Shown here in pieces: positions 10,928 to 20,193 of a stretch of 64,000 nucleotides of DNA. Origin of the DNA: Collimonas fungivorans. Its GTDB lineage: Bacteria > Pseudomonadota > Gammaproteobacteria > Burkholderiales > Burkholderiaceae_D. Each line of letters opens with the position of its first letter. The stretch's first letter is position 1. Under the pieces are notes generated by a model. That model saw only the letters and a program-made list of their open reading frames with translations, searched no databases and was not told where the DNA came from. The position numbers and the translations under genes are program-made. The stretch is taken from the NCBI RefSeq assembly GCF_001584145.1, contig NZ_CP013232.1, forward strand, positions 620,001 through 684,000. The letters run 5' to 3'.

Positions 10928-11747
10928 GTTGTTGATTTTTCGAAGATTTATAAAAAATTTCCATTCTTAAATATCGACATAATTCAACCTGTTACAAGTT
11001 TTGATGCCGTCACCCTGGCGAAACAGGTCTCGAAGCAGTGCGCCATGCTGGTTCGCACGACGCGCTGATACGGCAAGGACCAGGCTACCTATTCGGATAC
11101 GATTGCGCTGAAGCGCCGGTGACTGTGAAGTGAGGGGGACGATGTCGGAGAAACCGCTGTCAATGCCGGAGTGAAGATGTACCAATCCGGGTTAATAAAA
11201 GAGCCGATGAAGCTATGGATTCTTCTCTTTTCAATTCACATTTCACCGCTAGGCAGAATTATTAGGGTGACGGGCGCAGCGCAGCCCGTTCCCTCAAGAC
11301 GTTGTTTTTGCTGTTACGGATTGCGCCCTCCTTTTTCAGCATTGATGTTTGGTTTGGCATTGCGCTGTTGCTGTTTCTTGCTGGTGGCCAATCGATACGA
11401 TTTGCCGTTCATCTAAGGATGTGGACGTGATGGATAAGCCGGCCGAGCAACGCACCGGTCAGCCGCTCCGAACCGAGGACTTTGACATATAAGTCCACGA
11501 GAAACATCCTTTCCGCTTTTCTTATGTACCTTCAGGCACATAAGACAACGGGCTAAGATTGGTACACTTTTAACACGCCATTCATGGCCATTCCAACTGA
11601 GCATTCCGATACATTATTCACGCGGCATTCATACGATCGTCCATCACGACAAAATTGATCATGCAGCCTAGCGAATAGGTGGCCATCAAAGGTTGTGTCG
11701 CGTTGACGGGAAAAAGGCTCAATACGATGAGGAACCAGTACCGCCTG
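10928..11747. other. 820-bp gap with no recognisable gene
   Basis: Only short, unconvincing open frames occur here. I recognise no protein family, RNA gene or clear terminator. It separates the plus arm of the peptide cluster from the IS6 remnant and may include decayed flanks of that insertion. Confidence 0.5.
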
Positions 11748-12456
11748 TCAAACAGCGCGGCTTGGTCCTGCCAATGCATAAAATTGGTTGGCAAAGGACA
11801 TCGCATCGGCGCCCGCCATCGTGCTCTGCTCTTTACGGATCATGCGCATGAGTTCGATGCCGGCCGAGACGTTTTCGGCAGCCTGAAAAGATCGGAAGCC
11901 TAGCATAGGTCGTATCACGCGTTTGACAACACGATGATCTTGTTCGACGCTATTGTTGAGGGCTTTGATTTGGCGGACTACGATCGGAACTTCTCTGTCG
12001 GCGTTGAGGGCGTCAATTGCCGGCTTGTCCATCACAACTTTCTCAGGGACGTTGTTTGCCTGCACGGCCTTGTCACAAAAGCGCATTGCCTGCCGCCTTG
12101 TGACGCTTTGCCGTCAACAGAAAATAGACGGTTTTGCCTTCCTTGTCCACGGCACGATAGAGATATTTCCAGACCCCTTTGACCTTGATATAGGTTTCAT
12201 CCATGCGCCAACTTGCACCAATCGGGCGCTTATGCAGACGTAAGGCTTTCTCGAAAACCGGCAGAAATCGGATGGCCCACCGGCTGAGCGTGGAATGCTT
12301 AACCGACACGCCGCATTCTTCCATCATTTCTTCCAGATGCCGGTAACTCAACGGGTACGCTGCATACCAATGGATACACTCAAAAATCACGTCAATCGGA
12401 AATCGCATTGTCTTGGTATTCAGCATCGCGCTTCGCTTAATTTTCAGACGCAGCAC
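11748..12456 (-). mobile_element. IS6-family transposase gene split by a frameshift
   Basis: The N-terminal part (12456 down to 12073) has the IS6/IS26 pattern: FECIHWYAAYPLSYRHLEEMM, then WRMDETYIKVKGVWKYLYRAVDK with the first catalytic Asp. The C-terminal part (12086 down to 11748) continues in another frame with VPIVVRQIKALNNSVEQDHR and VKRVIRPMLGFRSF, containing the other DDE residues. The frames meet near 12080. IS6 transposases are normally a single ORF, so this looks inactivated. A possible element end reading GGCTCTTCCGCATTGAACGG on the minus strand lies near 12478-12497, but I did not find a convincing matching inverted repeat at the other side. It sits exactly between the two converging arms of the peptide cluster. 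Confidence 0.85.
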
Positions 12457-12525
12457 GCTATCTGGTTTCCTTGAGGGGTCCGTTCAATGCGGAAGAGCCA
12501 AATGGGCCGCCTGGATAGACCGCAA

Positions 12526-14202
12526 TCATCGTAATTCGACAATGCGACCATCTTCCAGTTTGACTAATCTGTCAGCCACATTGAAATAATGATCATCATG
12601 GGTAATGGCGATCACGCACTTGCCCTGATTTTTCAGTTCGGGAAGAAGAACATTGTAGAAAAACGCCTTGAAACTGGGGTCTTGGTCCGCGGCCCATTCA
12701 TCGAGAATTACGATAGGGCGATCCTCTAGATAGGCGCATACCAGCGCCAGGCGCTTCCGCTGTCCGGTGGATAGTGCAGTCGTTGTGGAGAGTTTGTTAC
12801 CGTCAATTTGGATTTTCTCCTCCAGCCCAAGTTTGGTCAAAAGTTCAGTTGGAAGTATTGCGTCCTTACCGTTCGCCCCTTTTGATTGAATTAATCGGTC
12901 GAAGATATGAAATTCCGTGAAGATCGCCGAAAATAAGTTTCGGTAAATTTCAAGATGGTGAGCGTCATCGACCGGTCTATCGTCCAGAAGAATTTGGCCT
13001 TCGGATGGGGGATATAGCCCCGTCAAAGCCTTGGCCAGAGTGCTTTTCCCACTGCCGTTACCGCCGATGACAAATATCAGCTCACCCGGGTGCAGCCTTA
13101 TGTTGATAGGTCCCAGCTTGAATTCCCTCGAAGAATCAACCGCATCGAAGCTGACGCCAACATTCCTGAGCTCGATGCTTTTCCAGTACCTCTGCCGGGA
13201 CAGCTTCTTTTCTGTGGCGTGATTATCGCTCATGGCGGCGAGATTCTTGTCTGTAATCGATAATCCGAATTCTGCAAGCCGCTCACATGCAATCGCGCCT
13301 TTTCCTAAATCAGGAACGGTACTAACCAGTATGCCGAGCGGTTCCATCAGATAAATGATGGCTAATACACATGCAGTCAATGTCCTGGTATCCAGCGAGT
13401 GGAAAGACGGCGCCCAAAAGACCAGTATGCCAATCAGGACAAAGTATGAGATCTGACTGGTGCTTTCGGCACCCATGTACCAGAATCGCTCAATAAAATT
13501 ATAGTTTGCGACCCTTTTCGTGGAAAGGTCGATCGCCGCCCTTCTGAACCAGCGCCGCCTGTCGCTATTCAGCTTCAGTTCTTTAATTCCAAGCAACAGA
13601 CCATGTGTATAAGCATTATAGATATTGAATTCATCCCGGAACTTCCGACTATAGTAAATGCACCGGCGGACAAAGAAGCCGAAAAGATAGATGCCACCGA
13701 CGATCACAGCCAATGTCCATGCCAGTGCGGGTAATGAGAGCATTCCTAGATAAATCAGGGAAAAGATAACGATGGTGCTCTCTACCAAGATGGTCGGTAA
13801 CTTGAGAAGCGTATCGGCCAGTTGCGGAATGTCGTTTATCAAAAACGCAAGGACATTGGGAGTGCCGCGGCGGTCGAGTTCCTTGAGTGGTGTAGCCAGG
13901 ATCTTCTTGCACAATGCGATTCGTAACGACGTGATGATCTGGCGTGCTGCATAGGCGGGAAGTAGAGCTGCGCTGTTGCGAAAAATTAGACTGCTTGTTA
14001 CGAGTGCGATAAAAACGAGAAACAAGTGCTGGCGTTTATCGGCATGCTGGATAGCCTCGTTGATCGTGTCGATCATGGCAATCCCGGCAAAACCGCTGAT
14101 GACGCCGCTGATGGCGGTTCCGATCGTCAGCCATGGATGGGAGTTCCACATTAGCCGAAGTATGGCGATGCCGTAGTCGATACCGCTATCCTTATCTTTC
14201 AT
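12526..14202 (-). CDS. Cyclic-peptide-type ABC exporter (permease-ATPase fusion)
   Basis: About 558 residues from the ATG at 14202 (GGGATATTACGAG upstream); ATG 14217 is an alternative, and the longer open frame to 14451 would overlap the preceding gene. The N-terminal half holds about six membrane segments (for example LTIGTAISGVISGFAGIAMI and HLFLVFIALVTSSLIF). The C-terminal half is an ATPase with Walker A GGNGSGKST, signature LSTGQRKRLAL, Walker B PIVILDEWAADQDP and a switch His in ITHDDHYF. Size and layout match the PvdE/SyrD-like 'cyclic peptide export' family, which moves NRPS products from cytoplasm to periplasm. It is the last gene of the minus-strand arm, after the GT2 gene, so it most likely exports the cluster's peptide. 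Confidence 0.9.
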   Translation of the reverse strand: MKDKDSGIDYGIAILRLMWNSHPWLTIGTAISGVISGFAGIAMIDTINEAIQHADKRQHLFLVFIALVTSSLIFRNSAALLPAYAARQIITSLRIALCKKILATPLKELDRRGTPNVLAFLINDIPQLADTLLKLPTILVESTIVIFSLIYLGMLSLPALAWTLAVIVGGIYLFGFFVRRCIYYSRKFRDEFNIYNAYTHGLLLGIKELKLNSDRRRWFRRAAIDLSTKRVANYNFIERFWYMGAESTSQISYFVLIGILVFWAPSFHSLDTRTLTACVLAIIYLMEPLGILVSTVPDLGKGAIACERLAEFGLSITDKNLAAMSDNHATEKKLSRQRYWKSIELRNVGVSFDAVDSSREFKLGPINIRLHPGELIFVIGGNGSGKSTLAKALTGLYPPSEGQILLDDRPVDDAHHLEIYRNLFSAIFTEFHIFDRLIQSKGANGKDAILPTELLTKLGLEEKIQIDGNKLSTTTALSTGQRKRLALVCAYLEDRPIVILDEWAADQDPSFKAFFYNVLLPELKNQGKCVIAITHDDHYFNVADRLVKLEDGRIVELR

Positions 14203-14237
14203 CTCGTAATATCCCATCTGATTTTGTATAAGCCACG

Positions 14238-15332
14238 TCAACCGGTTATGGCTTCGTGGTTGGCCGGAGCAAGCGAGAACGCATTGGACTGATGTTTCTC
14301 TTGAAAACGCAAACGATATAGTTCCTTGTATGCCCAGGTCAGCTCCTTGACGAGGAGAGATTCCGAGTGTCTTTCCGTTTCGCGTGCGAGTGCTTGCAGT
14401 TCGACGGGGCCCAATCGACCCATCGTCGCCCAGATCATCCATGCATCCCAACGATCGTTCTTGGCGCAGAAATGCTGGAAGTTAACGGCGAGATCGCGCC
14501 AACGAGCCGCGGCATTGTCTTCGGCTCTTCCTGGCCCGGTCGGATGAATCTGATGATAGTTGATTATGCTGGCATCGAACTTGAAGGTGGTCCCGGCTTG
14601 GTGCAGCTGATAGCTCAGGTCGGTATCTTCCATACCCCAACCCGAATAGTGCTCGTCGAAACGAATCAATTTTCCCAGATGGGAGCTCCGTACTGACATG
14701 TTTGCCGTTGTTCCGTAAAGCCAGGGAATTGCAAAGCCGTGCTCCATCGGAACTTTCATGGCTTCCGGTAGGTAGAAGTTATCCCGCTCATCGCCCAGAC
14801 ACCATTCGTCGATGCATTTTGAAAAATTCCCGACGATATCTTCTTCATTGAGCAATTGCACCGTATCACAATGCCCGAGTTCTGTAATGATGTCGGCGTG
14901 GCGCGACTGAAGCCATTGCATGTCCGGTACGGACAGCGGCAACCGATCGCGCTGCCAGCATGTGAGGATTGTTCGTTTCCAGCCCACGACGGCAACGTCG
15001 CTGTCACTTGCAAGCGCGCAAATGTGGCGACGCAGGAAATCCGGCGGCATGAGTCGATCGTCATCGCAGAACAGGATGTAATCTGAACTGACCAGATCCA
15101 GGCCGATATTGCGTGCCACAGCACGCCCAAGATTCTCCTGTCTCACATATCGTATCGGCAATCGGCGCTTGAAGTGTTCAACAACGGAAGGCGTGGCGTC
15201 AACGGATCCGTCATCGACAAGAATCAACTCAAAGTCGGTATGTGTTTGCTGCGTGAGGCTCGCAAGTGTAAGTCTGAGATAGTCCGCCTTGTTAAAGGTC
15301 GGCATGATAATGGAGGCACAGGGCATATTCAC
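14238..15332 (-). CDS. Family 2 glycosyltransferase
   Basis: Glycosyltransferase of 364 residues with a GT-A fold. The N-terminus ASIIMPTFNKADYL, the VDDGS motif near residue 40, the DDDR metal-binding motif near 91 and the C-terminal FDEHYSGWGMEDTDLSYQLHQAG segment (galactosyltransferase-like C-terminal pattern) are all visible. No membrane segment is seen, so it should act in the cytoplasm. It sits 35 bp before the ABC exporter and 155 bp after the hydroxylase, within the minus arm of the peptide cluster. It may glycosylate the peptide or a precursor. Because a second glycosyltransferase at the left end is a pseudogene, this is the only apparently working one here. Acceptor and donor sugar are unknown. 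Confidence 0.88.
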   Translation of the reverse strand: MNMPCASIIMPTFNKADYLRLTLASLTQQTHTDFELILVDDGSVDATPSVVEHFKRRLPIRYVRQENLGRAVARNIGLDLVSSDYILFCDDDRLMPPDFLRRHICALASDSDVAVVGWKRTILTCWQRDRLPLSVPDMQWLQSRHADIITELGHCDTVQLLNEEDIVGNFSKCIDEWCLGDERDNFYLPEAMKVPMEHGFAIPWLYGTTANMSVRSSHLGKLIRFDEHYSGWGMEDTDLSYQLHQAGTTFKFDASIINYHQIHPTGPGRAEDNAAARWRDLAVNFQHFCAKNDRWDAWMIWATMGRLGPVELQALARETERHSESLLVKELTWAYKELYRLRFQEKHQSNAFSLAPANHEAITG

Positions 15333-15487
15333 TCCTGTTAAATGGAGTTTGTACTTGAAACGTATCGTCGTTTACAGCGTTCTTGATACTTCCGTATGCG
15401 GTCGATTGCAGGGAACATTTGTTCACGTTTCAACATATTAGTGGCCTTTATAGCAACGAGATTGCGCCGGCAGTGTCCGGGAAATGG

Positions 15488-16216
15488 CTACCCTTGAGAT
15501 AGCGGTTGCGCTGACAATGCCTGGTCCAAAGCCTGGCCATATTTCTCTTCCCACTTCTTCCATTGAAGAGCTGCGTTTTCGATGAATTCACTCTTGCTAA
15601 GCGAATCGATCATTTTTTCATTGATGGCCGAGAGGTTGGGCGAAAGCGGCCTGGTAAAGTCGACAAACAACACAACTCGATCCTCATCGCTATGATTCCA
15701 TGCGTGGTGCATGTGGGAATCGTCGAAAATCAGGCTCTTTCCTTCCTCCCAATGGGCATTGTCCCCACCAACACAGATACCGCACTGGGATGCCGGCGTC
15801 GGCACCTTGAGGCCAAGATGATATCGAAGCACTCCGCCAAACACCCCACGATGGGGAGGAAGTTCCTTTTTTCCCTGCATGATAGAAAACATTGCAGCCT
15901 GAAGCTTGGGGATTTTCTTAAGCGCTTGTACAGTTTCAGGACATCTTCTTCCGTTACCTTCCATCCAATTCCCATAGACATACAACGGAAATATCTTCCA
16001 GCGCTTGTCCTTGGTAAGCTCTACTTGCTCGCTTTGTATCTCCTCGAATCCAGGCAATAAATCAATTGCTGCAAGAAGGCGATCAAGCTCCTGGCGCATA
16101 CCCTTCCAATGCGTCTCGATCTCCGTAACCCATGGAAACCTTTCGAGATCGAAAAAGGTTTTTCCGCCTTCGTGAGCCCGAATGGCCTTCTCAAATTGTT
16201 CCATAAACATATTCAT
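15488..16216 (-). CDS. Aspartyl/asparaginyl beta-hydroxylase family enzyme
   Basis: About 242 residues of the Asp_Arg_Hydrox family (AspH / LpxO type, Fe(II) and 2-oxoglutarate dependent). The family core is recognisable: LPPHRGVFGGVLRYHLGL, with the first iron His in PHRG, then GKSLIFDDSHMHHAWNHSDEDRVVLFVDF with the second His, and an Arg (DRVVLF) that would bind 2-oxoglutarate. The open frame begins at a TTG (16234) touching the previous stop, but ATG 16216 is preferred because GGGAGAAAGCC precedes it. It follows the PLP-fold gene with an 18-bp gap, suggesting co-translation. In NRPS clusters such enzymes hydroxylate an amino acid or acyl chain; substrate is unknown here, with free or carrier-bound Asp a reasonable guess given the PanD-like neighbour. 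Confidence 0.88.
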   Translation of the reverse strand: MNMFMEQFEKAIRAHEGGKTFFDLERFPWVTEIETHWKGMRQELDRLLAAIDLLPGFEEIQSEQVELTKDKRWKIFPLYVYGNWMEGNGRRCPETVQALKKIPKLQAAMFSIMQGKKELPPHRGVFGGVLRYHLGLKVPTPASQCGICVGGDNAHWEEGKSLIFDDSHMHHAWNHSDEDRVVLFVDFTRPLSPNLSAINEKMIDSLSKSEFIENAALQWKKWEEKYGQALDQALSAQPLSQG

Positions 16217-16234
16217 GGCTTTCTCCCAAGTCAA

Positions 16235-18319
16235 TTAATGGTGACTGCTTAAGGATTCACGAAGAGAGGAAAGGTTTTCGAGAATAAGAGCAATTTTATG
16301 GAAGACGTCATTCAGATCGCTGTCTATGCGCTCAAGATTCTCACGCTCGCTCCCCCCCATGCCAGACACGCAGTCGGAGACCAACCTGGCACTCGCTGCA
16401 ATTCTAAGCAATCCAGCCGAGCGTCCCTGTTGAGAATCAAGCTGTACTGGTTGTCCAATTTGACAGGGACGTGCTGCCAAACTGCCTGATAAAGAATGAC
16501 TGATGTCGCTATAAAGCCAGCGGTGAACCTGAGCCAATTCATTGCTGTCCATTAAGCAGTGCGGGGTGCCCGGCAGGCGTAAACCAAATGCGAGGATCGT
16601 CGAATTGTTGTCCCAGTCAGCACCTTCCGGCTGTGGCAGAGAAATCGTTTCCGGCGTAATAAAGCACCAACGGCCAGTCATATGGCTCGTCACCATATGC
16701 CCAAATTCATTTAAAACCAATGCTTTCTGTCTGGGAGCTACCGCGGCAAATGCATCCATTTCGGCAAGCGCTGCTGCCCAGCGCAACAACAAGCCACTAT
16801 TAAAAGCCGTACTGGCTGAAGGCGGTGGAATGACCCAGTCCAGTTGTGAAGAATAGTCTTCAATACCGTGCGGTAAATGACCAAAATGGTTCACCGGATT
16901 GCTGTGTTGCGGGGTAAGCAGAATGCCGCAAAAAGCCGGCCCGGAAAAAAACTTCGAACCGGTCAACAAGACAGTGAAACCTGATTCAAGATAGCGGCGC
17001 ACTTGCAAAGTACTAATGCGTGCTTGGCAAGCGTCGACAACAACTTCGAGTTGGGCACCGTAGATATTCTTAAGCTGTTGCGCATAGCCAACATCCGGGG
17101 CTTGTATTCCGGTTTTGGAACTATGAATCATATGCAACAGCACACGGCCTTGGTTGCCGGTTGCTGCTGCTACTTGCCGGCCGATTTCTGCATTGATCTC
17201 GTTTCTCGATCTTCGCACACCGGCCCTACGCAAGGGAATTATCTCCACCGGAAAATTCTTGTTTAGTCCAGCAATAGACACGCCAAGTTCTACCTCTCGG
17301 CGAAATACGGTGGATTTCGCGAAATGCCGCCCTGCGACAGCATTGAGGACCCCGCTGCCTGTCTCCGTCGGGCTCATCAGTATCGATGTCAATTTCTTGT
17401 CTGGCGCACGTGTATACGCCAGAAGCGTCGCCAAGAGAGTTGCGTCGGTACCGGATGCAGCAAGGATCGCATCAGCAATGTCAGTAACCTGATAGTGATT
17501 CAACACATGGGTGCGGATTCCATGCGTTTCGTTCGAGAATTCGCGCTTAATGTATCCGCCCAGCGCGGCGCGCAGCAAGCGTTGACGACATGCTTCGGCA
17601 GAACTATAGCCCCTCTCCGATATTGTCGAGGCAGTGCATGAACCGAAAGCTGCGGCATCGGGCATCGGTCGGGTGCCGCATCCATACTTGTTTAATCCGG
17701 TAGATGGATCGAGCCTTAAACGTTCGTCCCCGCCGATTGTCATTAACTTTTCTGCAGGCATAGCCAACTGCCAAGACGCGGCAAGCAGATCAAACGATGC
17801 ATGATCGAATGTCGTCATGGCACCCGGTTGCAGCACAGACAAAATTTCCCAGAAGCGTGATAGCACGTCGAATTCCGGCAAACTACCTATTAACGCCTCG
17901 AGCCTTGCCAGCAGCGGATCCGGTTGTAATCTGGATTCGAAGGATAGATAGTGAAGTGCAGTTCGCGCAGCCAACAGTCCGCAAACGGGCCGTGCAAGAG
18001 GAGCTAGTTCGCGCAACCTGACAAGCTCGAGGCCATGGCGAAGAATAACTGCTGCGTGTGGACCAGCCAAGGTTTCCGGCGCGAGGATCAGTTGGTTTTG
18101 CGCCGGAACAGCGAAAGGGAGCCCCCCCAAAGCACGTATCTTAAACGAAACGCCTGCTGTCAATAGTCGCAGCTCCGCCCGCATGAGGAGGTGTTTGAGT
18201 ACAGCCTCATATTGATTCGCGCCGAAATTGAATAACGACGCTTCAGCGCTAGATAGTGCGGTGCTAGTCTGCATTTCCATTCTATTTGAGCGCACGGGCT
18301 GCACCGGCACAGTGTTCAC
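16235..18319 (-). CDS. 694-residue PLP-fold (aminotransferase class V-like) protein with long N-terminal extension
   Basis: Large protein of uncertain family. From about residue 215 it resembles fold-type I PLP enzymes: KYGCGTRPMPDA at the substrate-entry region, SGTDATLLA for phosphate binding, VVVDACQARIS with the ring-stacking Asp, and TGSKFFSGPAFCGILL with the presumed Schiff-base lysine, as in cysteine-desulfurase-like class V enzymes. The first 200 or so residues (an alpha-helical region ending near FDLLAASWQLAMP) match nothing I know. The GTG start at 18319 has no good ribosome site; ATG 18280 is possible. It lies between the PanD-like decarboxylase and the hydroxylase in the cluster's minus arm, suggesting conversion of a non-standard amino-acid precursor. 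Desulfuration, decarboxylation or transamination cannot be told apart from the sequence. Confidence 0.75.
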   Translation of the reverse strand: MNTVPVQPVRSNRMEMQTSTALSSAEASLFNFGANQYEAVLKHLLMRAELRLLTAGVSFKIRALGGLPFAVPAQNQLILAPETLAGPHAAVILRHGLELVRLRELAPLARPVCGLLAARTALHYLSFESRLQPDPLLARLEALIGSLPEFDVLSRFWEILSVLQPGAMTTFDHASFDLLAASWQLAMPAEKLMTIGGDERLRLDPSTGLNKYGCGTRPMPDAAAFGSCTASTISERGYSSAEACRQRLLRAALGGYIKREFSNETHGIRTHVLNHYQVTDIADAILAASGTDATLLATLLAYTRAPDKKLTSILMSPTETGSGVLNAVAGRHFAKSTVFRREVELGVSIAGLNKNFPVEIIPLRRAGVRRSRNEINAEIGRQVAAATGNQGRVLLHMIHSSKTGIQAPDVGYAQQLKNIYGAQLEVVVDACQARISTLQVRRYLESGFTVLLTGSKFFSGPAFCGILLTPQHSNPVNHFGHLPHGIEDYSSQLDWVIPPPSASTAFNSGLLLRWAAALAEMDAFAAVAPRQKALVLNEFGHMVTSHMTGRWCFITPETISLPQPEGADWDNNSTILAFGLRLPGTPHCLMDSNELAQVHRWLYSDISHSLSGSLAARPCQIGQPVQLDSQQGRSAGLLRIAASARLVSDCVSGMGGSERENLERIDSDLNDVFHKIALILENLSSLRESLSSHH

Positions 18320-18416
18320 GTTGACAAGTTAGAGAGAGGCTGTCTCCAGAAGTATTCACGACGAACCACTGAGGCGTCGCAATCTTCATCCATGAATAAT
18401 CTTGCCGACTTTTATA

Positions 18417-18782
18417 TTAGGTAATTGTCGATGGTTCCTCCGCGAGCCAGCGTATGAATCTATTCCGTTCGTTGACGAGAATAACTTTTTGAATCAACGG
18501 CTTGTCAGCGAGTTCAAAGCCCATGACGATTATTTGCTCGCCGGTGCTGATAAGATGGGCGGCAGCACCATTCATGCACATCGCACCGGAACCGCGTTCG
18601 CCAGCAATCACATAGGTCTCAAGACGCGCGCCTGAGGTGTTCGATACTACAAGCACACGTTCGCCCGGCCACAGGCCGACGAGATCAAGCAAATCCTCAT
18701 CAATTGTGATGCTGCCGACATAGGCAAGATTGGCTTCCGTGACAGTCGCATTATGAATTTTTGAACGCATTAGCCAGCGCAT
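18417..18782 (-). CDS. PanD-like aspartate 1-decarboxylase in the peptide cluster
   Basis: Small pyruvoyl-type decarboxylase of 121 residues. PanD hallmarks are present: MRSKIHNATVTEANLAYVGS, with the active-site Lys9 and the self-cleaving Gly23-Ser24 pair, SITIDEDLLDLVGL, and MNGAAAHL near residue 70. AGGAGTCTGCTT before the ATG is a good ribosome site. PanD makes beta-alanine from L-aspartate for pantothenate, but here it heads a five-gene minus-strand arm of an NRPS cluster and not a panBC operon, so it is probably a dedicated paralogue supplying beta-alanine or, if it acts on beta-hydroxyaspartate, isoserine. The C-terminus diverges from housekeeping PanD, which may reflect a different substrate. 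Confidence 0.85.
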   Translation of the reverse strand: MRWLMRSKIHNATVTEANLAYVGSITIDEDLLDLVGLWPGERVLVVSNTSGARLETYVIAGERGSGAMCMNGAAAHLISTGEQIIVMGFELADKPLIQKVILVNERNRFIRWLAEEPSTIT

Positions 18783-19352
18783 AAGCAGACTCCTGAATGG
18801 GTATAGAAATGTTTATTCTGATACAGTGCCACTGCATAGCATCAGGAGAAAATGCATCTTCTGACGGACAATTAAGGCAATATAGCCCATTCGACGCTTC
18901 AATCACATCCGCGTGAATGGGTAACATCATTAAGTAGAACTACGTATCCATCCTGCCATAGAAGGTTCTGTCTTGTTAAACCGAGTCATCGGTCGCGGTA
19001 GGACGGAAGTTACCTCCCTCGCCCCGTACAGAGCCTTGCAAGCGACACTACCGCACAAGACTCCTGTGGCGATTCACTAAAGGATAGAATCGCTCCCAGG
19101 ACAGGCGATGTCGCTGGCTACGCCGAAGCAGCATGCGTCGCCAAGCCTGACATATTTCACTGCGAAAGCTATGCAAGCAATACCCGTTTCCGGGAACTGT
19201 TTCTAGCATCGCTTTCCGTCTTACCTGAGGTCCGGTAGCGGAATTTTCTGCTGCTTGAAGATCATCAGTGCTGCGGCCTCGATTGCCTCGGCATTTCTGT
19301 CCACCGACTTAGTCCTCGCTAATGCATGGCACCGACTATGTATCTCCGTGCA
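18783..19352. other. 570-bp non-coding stretch upstream of the panD-like gene
   Basis: This should carry the promoter of the minus-strand arm, close to 18790-18900. I see no convincing gene or RNA. The right part leads into insertion-sequence debris. Confidence 0.4.
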
Positions 19353-19454
19353 GAAGTGTTTGACTACATAGAAAGGTTTTGCAATCCACGACGCCGGCAT
19401 TCAACTATCGGATATATCAGCCCAGTACAATTTGAAAATCTAAAATGCGCCTAG
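19353..19454 (+). mobile_element. IS3-family transposase C-terminal remnant
   Basis: Only the last 33 codons of an IS3-type OrfB survive: EVFDYIERFCNPRRRHSTIG followed by YISPVQFE, the standard C-terminal signature. The rest of the element is gone. Confidence 0.8.
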
Positions 19455-19771
19455 CAGAAGTGTCCGTGCCGTTGGGGAAAGGTCAATGTCACCAAGGCGA
19501 CTGCCCACAAAGCCAAGCAGCAGGGGCTTAATGTCCGCTATCTGGAGGTCGACTGCGCGTTCACTCAGACAAGTGGGCGATGAATATCCACATGAAATAA
19601 AAAAATTTAATCGCCACTTACCTAAAAACGGCTATGCTCATATACTAAGATTTAGTGTCATTCGATATTACCAATGATTTTGATAGTTTTGTCGAGATGG
19701 GATTTTTTGTGAACTATCTCATAAAGTGAATTGTGTCGTGCACAACATACCCAACTTAAAATCACAAGCCA

Positions 19772-19984
19772 ATGAACTCCTATATCTCATATATCTCTAG
19801 TCTTAAAGATGCTGAAAGTCGTCTCAAGAGCGTCATCGAAATGCTCGAAAGTGGGCACGAGTGTCTCGATGTTGCTCGACATTTGCACGCATTGGAGGAT
19901 ATAATTTTTCATACTAAGAAAATGCTGGTGCGTGAGCGCAATAAGTCCACTGAGATGACGTTAGTTGAATATAGGCGCAAATAG
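19772..19984 (+). CDS. Short CsoR/FrmR-like (DUF156) metal-sensor repressor, possibly truncated
   Basis: A 70-residue protein whose middle, RLKSVIEMLESGHECLDVAR followed by HLHALEDIIFHTKKMLV, fits the helical CsoR/RcnR/FrmR repressor family, including the conserved Cys in HECLDVA and the following QLHAxE-like helix. The usual N-terminal start and the C-terminal DHxxHC tail are absent or altered, so it may be a decayed copy. It stands alone among insertion-sequence remnants with no metal-transport gene nearby. Base composition is lower in GC than the surrounding genes. Confidence in the fold is moderate and in function low. Confidence 0.5.
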   Translation: MNSYISYISSLKDAESRLKSVIEMLESGHECLDVARHLHALEDIIFHTKKMLVRERNKSTEMTLVEYRRK

Positions 19985-20193
19985 AGAGGTGCATTGACGC
20001 TGTCTTCTGCTGAAAGAGAGCTGTCCCCCATTCCTCGCATACTGCACCTTCAGATCCGAATCATTCTCGCCTGCCAGTCGCAGAACTGCGGTCAAATACA
20101 CCGGCGGCCCGTTCCAGCAGTTGCCGCTTTCATTCCGTCCCCTGGTTCGAATGAATTCATATTGCTGATAGAACACAGTTATGCGCAAATGCC

